Source: Sphingobacteriia bacterium (GTDB lineage: Bacteria; Bacteroidota; Bacteroidia; NS11-12g; UBA9320). From it: a stretch of DNA of 49,371 nt. Each line of letters begins with the position of its first letter. Position 1 is the stretch's first letter. The stretch lies in contig VMDK01000116.1 of NCBI GenBank assembly GCA_008080835.1, positions 1-49,371 on the forward strand, in the 5' to 3' direction. This document shows positions 42,960 to 49,371 of the stretch, piece after piece. Made by a program: the position numbers and the translations under genes. The notes under the pieces are model-generated. The model was given only the letters and a program-made list of their open reading frames with translations, was not told where the DNA came from and did not search any database.

Positions 42960-44279
42960 ATGGAGATATTTGTGATCGTCGTATTTGTGCTAGGCTACGC
43001 GGCAATTGCCATGGAACATTCGATCAAGATCGATAAGGCCGCCAGCGCACTCATTACAGGGGTTCTTTGCTGGACTTTATACGTGATGTCGGGAGCCGAG
43101 CATCATGTAGTGGAAGAAGGTCTCCTTCACCATATTGGTGAGATCTCGAATATCCTCTTTTTCCTCATGGGTGCCATGACCATCGTAGAACTCGTGGATG
43201 CACATGAAGGATTCTCGGTGATCACTGATCGCATCAAGACGAAGAAGATCGTTCCCTTGTTGTGGATCCTTTGTACACTTACCTTCTTCTTCTCAGCAAT
43301 GCTGGACAACCTCACGACCTCTATCGTGATGATTTCACTTCTAAGGAAGCTGATAAAAGAGAAAGAATTGCGGTGGCTGTTTGCCGGTATGGTGGTCATA
43401 TCCGCAAATGCCGGTGGAGCCTGGTCGCCAATTGGTGACGTGACCACGACCATGCTATGGATCAAAGGGCAATTGCCATATGTCCCGGATATGATCGTAA
43501 AATTGATCATTCCGAGTTTAGTGGCCATGATCGTTCCTTTGATCATCCTTTCGATCACTATGAAAGGAGGTGAAGCTGAAAGACCACAGATCTCCGAAGG
43601 TGCTGAACATTATTTGAATCCTACAACTCCAGGCGAACGCAAAGCAATCTTCATCATTGGTGTACTCGGACTATTATTCGTCCCTGTTTTCAAGACATTG
43701 ACCCACCTTCAACCATTCATGGGTATGATGCTGAGTTTGGGCGTGATCTGGACGGTTACGGAGATACTTCACCGATCCAAGAACAAGGAGCACAAGCACG
43801 ATCTTTCGGTCATTGGAGTACTTCAAAAGATCGATACGGCAAGTGTATTCTTTTTCCTGGGGATCCTTCTGGCAGTTTCGGGATTACAAGAATTCGGATT
43901 GCTGAAAGAAGTTTCCGGCTGGCTCGACAAAACGGTCGGGAACATCTTTGCGATAAATGTAGCTATTGGATTCCTATCATCGATCGTCGATAACGTACCG
44001 TTGGTTGCAGCCGCACAGGGCATGTATGAAACGGCCACGGAGCAGATGGTAGCGGGCAATGCTGAATTAGCTAACTTTCTACCCAATGGAACCTTCTGGC
44101 TATTCCTGGCATATTGTGCCGGTGTAGGTGGAAGTGCCCTGATCATTGGATCCGCTGCAGGTGTTGCGGTTATGGGATTGGAAAGGATCGATTTCTTCTG
44201 GTATATGAAGAAGATCAGCTTGCTAGCTATTGCCGGGTATCTTGCAGGAGCTGGAGTGTTTTATTTAATGTACGCGTAG
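42960..44279 (+). CDS. nhaD: Na+/H+ antiporter, NhaD family
   Basis: ATG 42960 is used; the track start at 42942 is a TTG overlapping the promoter box. The 439 residues form about a dozen membrane helices with the NhaD/ArsB-type signatures FFFSAMLDNLTTSIVMISLL, FAGMVVISANAGGAWSPIGDVTTTMLW and GFLSSIVDNVPLVAAAQGMY, the last carrying the Asp-Asn pair needed for ion transport. It expels Na+ (or Li+) for protons, fitting a marine or saline habitat. It forms an operon with the glycosyltransferase gene 3 bp downstream. Confidence 0.94.
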   Translation: MEIFVIVVFVLGYAAIAMEHSIKIDKAASALITGVLCWTLYVMSGAEHHVVEEGLLHHIGEISNILFFLMGAMTIVELVDAHEGFSVITDRIKTKKIVPLLWILCTLTFFFSAMLDNLTTSIVMISLLRKLIKEKELRWLFAGMVVISANAGGAWSPIGDVTTTMLWIKGQLPYVPDMIVKLIIPSLVAMIVPLIILSITMKGGEAERPQISEGAEHYLNPTTPGERKAIFIIGVLGLLFVPVFKTLTHLQPFMGMMLSLGVIWTVTEILHRSKNKEHKHDLSVIGVLQKIDTASVFFFLGILLAVSGLQEFGLLKEVSGWLDKTVGNIFAINVAIGFLSSIVDNVPLVAAAQGMYETATEQMVAGNAELANFLPNGTFWLFLAYCAGVGGSALIIGSAAGVAVMGLERIDFFWYMKKISLLAIAGYLAGAGVFYLMYA

Positions 44280-44282
44280 CAC

Positions 44283-45032
44283 ATGATCAACGGAAATAAA
44301 CTCGTCATCGTTCTGCCGGCATACAATGCCGCCAAGACACTCAAGATCACTTATGATGAGATCCCTTTTGATATAGTTGACGAAGTAGTCTTGGTGGACG
44401 ATGCAAGTAAAGACAATACCGTTGAGCATGCCCGGGAGATTGGAATTGAGCATATCGTTGAGCATAAGGCCAATCGAGGATACGGAGGAAATCAGAAATC
44501 GTGCTACAACAAAGCGTTAGAGCTCGGTGCTGATATCATTATCATGCTTCACCCGGATTATCAATATACCCCGAAGCTCATTCGTGCCATGGCCAGTGTG
44601 ATCGCTCATGACGTGTATCCTGCCATCTATGGATCTCGAATTCTGGGTAAAGGTGCTTTGAGAGGTGGAATGCCGATCTATAAATACATCGCGAATCGCT
44701 TTCTTACTCTTTCACAGAACATTCTGATCGGTCAAAAGCTTTCAGAATACCACACGGGTTATCGGGCATTTCATGCCAAGATCTTTGACACGATCGATAT
44801 AGAAGCGAACTCGGATGACTTCGTATTCGATAATGAAATGACCGCGCAGATCTTCTTTGCCGGTTTCGAGATCGGCGAGGTGACTTGCCCGACCAGATAC
44901 TTTGAGGATGCATCATCCATCAACTTTCGACGAAGCGTCAAGTACGGTCTTGGGGTGCTTCGAGTATCCTTTCAATACCGTCTGCAGAAAATGGGTCTTG
45001 GACGTTTCGGATTCCTGAAACTTAAAGAATAG
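44283..45032 (+). CDS. Family 2 glycosyltransferase (dolichol-phosphate-mannose synthase-like)
   Basis: This 249-residue GT-A enzyme has IVLPAYNAAKTLKITYDEI, the nucleotide-sugar motif DEVVLVDDASKDNTVEHA, HKANRGYGGNQKSCYNKAL, and a catalytic/metal region DIIIMLHPDYQYTPKLI (Asp-x-Tyr in place of DxD), then SEYHTGYRAFHAKI. No membrane helix follows the catalytic domain. It probably moves a sugar onto a lipid carrier. It is co-transcribed with nhaD, a pairing that lacks an obvious pathway link. Confidence 0.92.
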   Translation: MINGNKLVIVLPAYNAAKTLKITYDEIPFDIVDEVVLVDDASKDNTVEHAREIGIEHIVEHKANRGYGGNQKSCYNKALELGADIIIMLHPDYQYTPKLIRAMASVIAHDVYPAIYGSRILGKGALRGGMPIYKYIANRFLTLSQNILIGQKLSEYHTGYRAFHAKIFDTIDIEANSDDFVFDNEMTAQIFFAGFEIGEVTCPTRYFEDASSINFRRSVKYGLGVLRVSFQYRLQKMGLGRFGFLKLKE

Positions 45033-45034
45033 GC

Positions 45035-46057
45035 TTAGTTCGCCGAATCTCCTACACAATACTTCTCGATCAATTCACGAGCCAATGCAGGTGTGTTCCT
45101 CCAACTGGAGCAGGCATCCGTCTTGTTTCCTGACTTGATCTGAGCCAACCCAAGATTGTAATACAACTCTTCCTTGTCTGAATAGCCTTTAGCCAATGCG
45201 GATTGAAATCCTTTGACTGCTTCACTCAGGCGACCGGCTTGCAAGGAATAATATCCGAGGAGATAAAGCTGATCTGCAGAACTAGTTGCCATATCCCCTT
45301 CTATTCCTCTCTTAAGGTCTTCCATGGCTGCTGCCCACTCCTCCTGTGTAGCATAAATGTCTGAGCGGAGTATATAACTGCGTGGGTCCTCATCGAGCAG
45401 TAGTGCCGTTGAGAGGTCTGCAATGGCTTTGTTATGCTCTCCCAAAGCAAAATAGATCCCTCCACGCATGCGATAGAGTTTGTGATCAGAAGGGGCTTTT
45501 GCAATGTGCTTGTTCAGTTCTTCTATGGAAGCAGATGTGTCACCGAGTTTGAGCAATACCTCTGAACGAATGAGATGCTTTTGCTCTGCGTCCCATTCAA
45601 GTTTCAGGAAGTTGGCATAGTCAGATCTCGCAGTCTCCAGGCCGCTTTGCATATGCTTGATCTCGGCTCTGGCTAACCAAGCCTGTGCTTCTTCCGGGTG
45701 AAACTCGAGATACTTGTTGTATTCATTCAAAGCACGATCGTAATCTTCTAGGGCTGCGAAAATGTATGCCTTATTGTAGTATATCTCTGTGAGTGCAGGC
45801 TCAAGCACCAATGCTTTGTTAAGATCTGCGAGTGCTTCTTCGAATTGGTCCAGTTCGGCGAATACCGATCCTCTTCCATAGTATGCCTCAGCAAATTCGG
45901 GGTCCGCTTGAATAGCTGCAGTATAATCCTTGATCGCTCCCAGAGAATTTCCTTCCTTCATTTTCGAATTGCCGGATTCGGTCAATTCCAAAGCACTTTG
46001 AGCCGATAATGAACAGCTCAAGGCAACCCACAACACTAAGGATAAAGCATACTTCAT
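45035..46057 (-). CDS. Exported TPR-repeat protein
   Basis: This 340-residue protein has a signal peptide (KYALSLVLWVALSCSLSAQ) and about eight tetratricopeptide repeats with the classic pattern (GAIKDYTAAIQADPEFAEAYYGRG, EALADLNKALVLEPALTEIYYNKA, RALNEYNKYLEFHPEEAQAWLARA). Such proteins scaffold complexes in the periplasm or at the envelope. It is monocistronic with a -7 box 5 bp from the ATG. The partner is unknown. Confidence 0.92.
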   Translation of the reverse strand: MKYALSLVLWVALSCSLSAQSALELTESGNSKMKEGNSLGAIKDYTAAIQADPEFAEAYYGRGSVFAELDQFEEALADLNKALVLEPALTEIYYNKAYIFAALEDYDRALNEYNKYLEFHPEEAQAWLARAEIKHMQSGLETARSDYANFLKLEWDAEQKHLIRSEVLLKLGDTSASIEELNKHIAKAPSDHKLYRMRGGIYFALGEHNKAIADLSTALLLDEDPRSYILRSDIYATQEEWAAAMEDLKRGIEGDMATSSADQLYLLGYYSLQAGRLSEAVKGFQSALAKGYSDKEELYYNLGLAQIKSGNKTDACSSWRNTPALARELIEKYCVGDSAN

Positions 46058-46061
46058 AAAA

Positions 46062-46088
46062 CAAATGTAGCCGAGAGTACTCTGTCAA
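46062..46088 (-). promoter_or_regulatory. Promoter of the TPR gene
   Basis: On the minus strand TTG (46088-46086) and TACATTTG (46069-46062) are 16 bp apart. The -7 box ends 4 bp before the ATG, predicting a leaderless transcript. Confidence 0.6.
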
Positions 46089-46170
46089 AACATTCTGAAA
46101 GGTTCCGGTCTTCCACAGTACTTCCAAAATCGTACCGAATGAGATACAACCACAAGAATCAAGCAATGCT

Positions 46171-46178
46171 TATGTTTG
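46171..46178 (+). promoter_or_regulatory. -7 box for the queuosine-precursor transporter
   Basis: TATGTTTG matches the consensus and ends 4 bp before the ATG at 46183, again predicting a leaderless transcript. No -33 TTG is seen. Confidence 0.5.
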
Positions 46179-46182
46179 AGAA

Positions 46183-46941
46183 ATGGAAAAGAAAGCAAGC
46201 CGATTATTCATGATCCTGGGTGGCTTCTTTGTCGCCAACGCACTTCTTGCCGAGTTCATAGGTGGTAAGATCTTCAGTGTAGAGCTTTCCCTGGGGTTTG
46301 ATCCTCTCCCTCTTCATATTTTCGGTTATGAGATCCCGTTCAATATGACTGCCGGAATACTCCTTTGGCCGGTTGTGTTCATTATGACCGACATCATCAA
46401 TGAATATTTCGGGAAAAAGGGTGTGCGATTCCTGAGCTATATGACTGCAGGACTGATCGCATACTGTTTCCTGATGATATACCTGGCTATTGAGCTGGTA
46501 CCTGCTGGATGGTGGGTAGGTAGCATGGCAGAGAACCAAGGGATACCTGACATCAACCACGCATTTGGCGTCATATTCGGACAAGGCATGTGGATCATAG
46601 CGGGCTCTTTGACGGCCTTTCTGGTTGGTCAGTTCATCGATGCGACCATTTTTGAGTGGTTCAAGAAAAGGACCGGTTCCAGGTTGCTTTGGCTACGAGC
46701 TACAGGGTCCACTCTGGTTTCCCAGTTAGTGGACACCTATATCGTACTGTTCATTGCCTTCTATATCGGTCAGGGATTCCCATTGCAGCAAGTGATCGCC
46801 ATTGGACTTGTAGGATATATCTACAAATTCATCGTGGCAGTCGTCCTCACGCCTACTCTGTATCTGCTTCACGCTGTGATCGACAGATACCTTGGAGAGG
46901 ATGAAGCACGGGAAATGGTCAAACGCAGTCTGGAAAGCTGA
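46183..46941 (+). CDS. yhhQ: Queuosine precursor transporter (YhhQ family)
   Basis: This 252-residue inner-membrane protein with about six helices carries the YhhQ/DUF165 signatures GILLWPVVFIMTDIINEYFGKK, WLRATGSTLVSQLVDTYIVLF and IGLVGYIYKFIVAVVLTPTLYL. Family members import preQ0/preQ1 or related bases for the tRNA modification queuosine. No queuosine synthesis gene is in the window and no preQ1 riboswitch is visible upstream; the leader is too short for one. Stop abuts the opposite T9SS gene through TGATCA. Confidence 0.93.
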   Translation: MEKKASRLFMILGGFFVANALLAEFIGGKIFSVELSLGFDPLPLHIFGYEIPFNMTAGILLWPVVFIMTDIINEYFGKKGVRFLSYMTAGLIAYCFLMIYLAIELVPAGWWVGSMAENQGIPDINHAFGVIFGQGMWIIAGSLTAFLVGQFIDATIFEWFKKRTGSRLLWLRATGSTLVSQLVDTYIVLFIAFYIGQGFPLQQVIAIGLVGYIYKFIVAVVLTPTLYLLHAVIDRYLGEDEAREMVKRSLES

Positions 46942-49371
46942 TCACTCAACAGCGATCTTCACGTTGACAGCATCTCCGTTGGTATCCTTGATACCCAAAA
47001 TGTAGAGTCCCTTATTCAATTCTTCCACCGAAACAACGGCACTTCCATTTTCCAGACAATCAGTTGTGATCACACGGCCACCGATATCTGTAAGCGTATA
47101 GCAAAGTTCACGTGCAATGATCTCATCACTGATCGTAAAGAACTTGCTCGCCGGATTAGGGTATACTCGAATTCCCATGGCTCCCAGTTCCGCAATACCG
47201 GTAAAATCAGGTAGATCGATCTCCTGTGAACCCTTCGACACACAGTTGCTGTTATCAGTCACTTCGAGATCAACAGTAACGGTTTTTCCACTGCTGCTTG
47301 CATAGTCGTGTACAGGTTGCTGCAAAACGCTGGTAAAGCCATCACCGAATTCCCAGAAATACTTCTGATAGAATTGTCCGTTTGGTATAAATGAATATTC
47401 GCTACCGCTTCGGCTGTACGTGAACCCGGCATCAGGATCGGGCACAACCCCGATGACTATGGTCTCCGAAGTGTCGATACAAGCGCCTTTCTGCACGATC
47501 ACGAACGCACTGTCCTGGTCCTTGAATAGGCTCTCGTAGTAGAAACTATCTGCTGTGATCTTCCGTACTTCATCATTTACATAGAAACGGTATTCGTCGT
47601 TACCAGATGTCGCAGAGAATCGCACCGAGTCATATGTACAGAACTCGTTCAACGGTTTTTGAGTTCGGAATCTCAATTGGCTGATCTCATCAACTTGAAC
47701 GTCGAGTGCATAATTTGCAGGTGGACATCCAAGTACGGAAGAGTCCTGAACTTGAAGCATATATGTTCTGCTTAATGAAGGAGTAAATGAAAAGATCGTA
47801 TCAGTGAAGGCAGAACCACCTTCGAAGTACATGGCATATTTCTGTTCACTCAGACCCATTACAGTAACAATGGCTGAGTCGCCTTTACATACTTCTTTTG
47901 GATAGTCGATCATGACTTCCAAGCTATCGCAAGTTCCACTCTTGCAAACCTGCATGGTGGTGGGGCCATAGTAACAAGGAGCCAGATCCAATGCCCGCAC
48001 ATACAGGGTTACATCTGTATTCGGACTCACTCCTGTAACCCGATGAGTGTGATTATACCTACCGGAACTAGGGAAATCCCAGACTGTTCCGTTGGTCGAA
48101 ACCTGATAACCATTATACTGATCAACGGGATCCCATTCAAAGGTGACCGTGAAAGGGGTTTTTGACGAACATTTCACTACCGGTGCCTTGACACGCTGCA
48201 CAACTTCTACGAAGGCTGTGTCGCTTGGATCGCTCCAACACCCGTTACTATTCTGAGCTATGACGTAGAATTCAGCGGAAGTGTCTACCTGGAAGTCGAA
48301 CACGTTGGTGTCACCACTTCCGATCATCGCTCCTCCTCTATACCAAACGAAAGAGTCCAACCCCTGAGTGGATGTGAGCTGCAGGGTTCCATTAGAGCAA
48401 ATACTGTCGTTCTGAGCGCTTGTTGTCAATGACGCCGTAGGCTTTGACAAATAGCTAACTGTGATCTCATTCGAGACTCTGGAACATCCATTATTGTCGG
48501 TAACGATCACATAATACTTACCGGCCTCTTTGACCCAGATCGCATTACCGGTCTGTTTATCGCTCCAGAGGTAAGTATTACCACTGACGTTCGGCACACT
48601 GATCATGACGCTGTCACCCGGACAAATGGATCGATTTCCTCCCTGGATAAATGCGGATGGACCGCGATTCACGCGTATGATCGCAGTATCCCAGTTCGAT
48701 TGTCCCAAGGCGTTCTTCACCCGCAATCGAGCGTAAAAAGTTCCGGCATTGTTATAATTCACTTTTGGTGCCGAATCTGTTGACTGTGATGGACTCCCGC
48801 CTGTGAATGTCCATTCAAACGAAGTAGGGCTTCCAGACCCTCCGGCTTTGAAGGAAGCTACCGAGCCTTGGCAAATATTTGTATCGTTGGTCACGATCTG
48901 AGCTTGAGGAAGCAGCGATGAAGGTGCGATCGTAAATATTTTCGCATAGATCGTGTCACCTGAAGTACCACTGTTACCGTTCGCAGCATTCAATGTCACG
49001 TAAAACTTAATGTCTCCAACGTTCGAAGAAGGGGCAGTCCATTGAAATGACCAATCTGTTTTGTTGGTGCTGGTAGCACTTGTGCCGTTATTGGTATGCT
49101 CCATGTACTGTCTGGTCTTTCCACTAACAGTTTTAGTCCGTCTTTGCGTGCGGTTATTGGTATTAGTGAAATCTCCTATCGGATCGTCATTTACATCCAA
49201 TGAGGTCACATTAAACCCGAATTTGGAAATACCCGGTTGGGCATATTCGATCTTGATGGTGTATGTGGAATCAGGCAAATAGCCATTTCCGGTAAAATCT
49301 CCGCTCAATTTTAGTGCTGAACTATATGAACCCGAATTCAAGCTAGCTGAGGAATGACAGGATGTACAGTT
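46942..49371 (-). CDS. Large multi-domain secreted protein with type A T9SS sorting domain (5' partial)
   Basis: The frame is open to the window edge, beyond the track start (a TTG at 49341), and at the edge reads NCTSCHSSASL, a CxxCH motif. Next comes a Reelin/choice-of-anchor-V-like beta domain (~160 residues: YTIKIEYAQPGISKFGFNVT, WTAPSSNVGDIKFYVTLNA). A PKD domain (FEWTFTGGSPSQSTDSAP), Ig-like modules (YLWSDKQTGNAIWVKEAGKY), a fibronectin-III-like domain (VTFEWDPVDQYNGYQVST) and a second PKD domain (FWEFGDGFTSVLQQPVHDY) follow. The type A sorting domain (IRVYPNPASKFFTISDE) closes it. At least 809 residues are present; the signal peptide is outside the window. Confidence 0.88.
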   Translation of the reverse strand, partial: NCTSCHSSASLNSGSYSSALKLSGDFTGNGYLPDSTYTIKIEYAQPGISKFGFNVTSLDVNDDPIGDFTNTNNRTQRRTKTVSGKTRQYMEHTNNGTSATSTNKTDWSFQWTAPSSNVGDIKFYVTLNAANGNSGTSGDTIYAKIFTIAPSSLLPQAQIVTNDTNICQGSVASFKAGGSGSPTSFEWTFTGGSPSQSTDSAPKVNYNNAGTFYARLRVKNALGQSNWDTAIIRVNRGPSAFIQGGNRSICPGDSVMISVPNVSGNTYLWSDKQTGNAIWVKEAGKYYVIVTDNNGCSRVSNEITVSYLSKPTASLTTSAQNDSICSNGTLQLTSTQGLDSFVWYRGGAMIGSGDTNVFDFQVDTSAEFYVIAQNSNGCWSDPSDTAFVEVVQRVKAPVVKCSSKTPFTVTFEWDPVDQYNGYQVSTNGTVWDFPSSGRYNHTHRVTGVSPNTDVTLYVRALDLAPCYYGPTTMQVCKSGTCDSLEVMIDYPKEVCKGDSAIVTVMGLSEQKYAMYFEGGSAFTDTIFSFTPSLSRTYMLQVQDSSVLGCPPANYALDVQVDEISQLRFRTQKPLNEFCTYDSVRFSATSGNDEYRFYVNDEVRKITADSFYYESLFKDQDSAFVIVQKGACIDTSETIVIGVVPDPDAGFTYSRSGSEYSFIPNGQFYQKYFWEFGDGFTSVLQQPVHDYASSSGKTVTVDLEVTDNSNCVSKGSQEIDLPDFTGIAELGAMGIRVYPNPASKFFTISDEIIARELCYTLTDIGGRVITTDCLENGSAVVSVEELNKGLYILGIKDTNGDAVNVKIAVE

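Noticed and set aside
46094-46182. preQ1 riboswitch upstream of yhhQ
   Set aside because: The predicted transcript starts almost at the ATG and no preQ1-type pseudoknot sequence is visible.

Overview
The window is a stretch of a Bacteroidota chromosome, most likely from an environmental member of Flavobacteriales or a close relative. The signs are eight proteins ending in type IX secretion (T9SS) sorting domains, either the 'VYPNP...' type A form or the gliding-motility 'FSPNGDGLND...NRWG' type B form. Further signs are TAnnTTTG promoter boxes, weak or absent Shine-Dalgarno sites, AT-rich terminators, and families typical of the phylum (DUF2797, DUF4159, M61 peptidase, trigger factor-clpP-clpX). 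The genus cannot be named from the sequence alone.

Layout. 1-4.3 kb: two surface-protein genes run directly into xseA-xseB (exonuclease VII), followed by a decapitated T9SS C-terminal domain. 4.3-8.8 kb: secreted subtilase, isocitrate dehydrogenase with an NAD-like signature, small membrane protein. 8.9-12.8 kb: a giant multi-Ig surface protein. 12.9-16 kb: accessory stretch with a hydrolase, a beheaded membrane-protein gene, an AT-rich single-gene cassette, and a tRNA cluster (Ser-Arg-Pro) with a GIY-YIG ORF and palindromes. 16-19.5 kb: double AAA+ ATPase with a duplicated novel N-terminal domain, plus an outer-membrane-type protein. 19.5-22.7 kb: hutI, gamma-carbonic anhydrase, peroxiredoxin, thioredoxin. 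22.7-31.1 kb: HEAT-cyclophilin lipoprotein, Ig-repeat cargo, M61 and M14 peptidases, DUF2797. 31.1-33.4 kb: lipid kinase, DUF4159, RsmE. 33.4-34.4 kb: REP-associated transposase with paired palindromes. 34.4-39.3 kb: MFS transporter, clpX, clpP, tig, tRNA-Leu. 39.4-49.4 kb: T9SS sialidase-like cargo, holA, stand-alone HSDR_N-type nuclease domain, nhaD, glycosyltransferase, TPR protein, queuosine-precursor transporter, and a large T9SS cargo cut by the window end.

How it fits together. Most of the window is housekeeping (DNA repair, protein quality control, translation, redox defence, ion homeostasis) interleaved with secreted surface proteins. No T9SS machinery gene is present, so these are cargo only. 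Seven of nine convergent gene junctions have 0-3 bp between stop codons, three of them sharing TGATCA. Many promoters sit within about 5-15 bp of the start codon, implying very short leaders or leaderless mRNAs.

The least explained parts are three. The tRNA cluster contains tRNA 5'-end fragments fused exactly to a CGCCTYTGGCGGA palindrome, and a GIY-YIG reading frame that takes its stop codon from a tRNA D-loop. The AT-rich cassette at 14.07-14.72 kb has integron-like symmetry. The RAYT transposase lies beside two 160-bp units that each end in mirrored palindromes.
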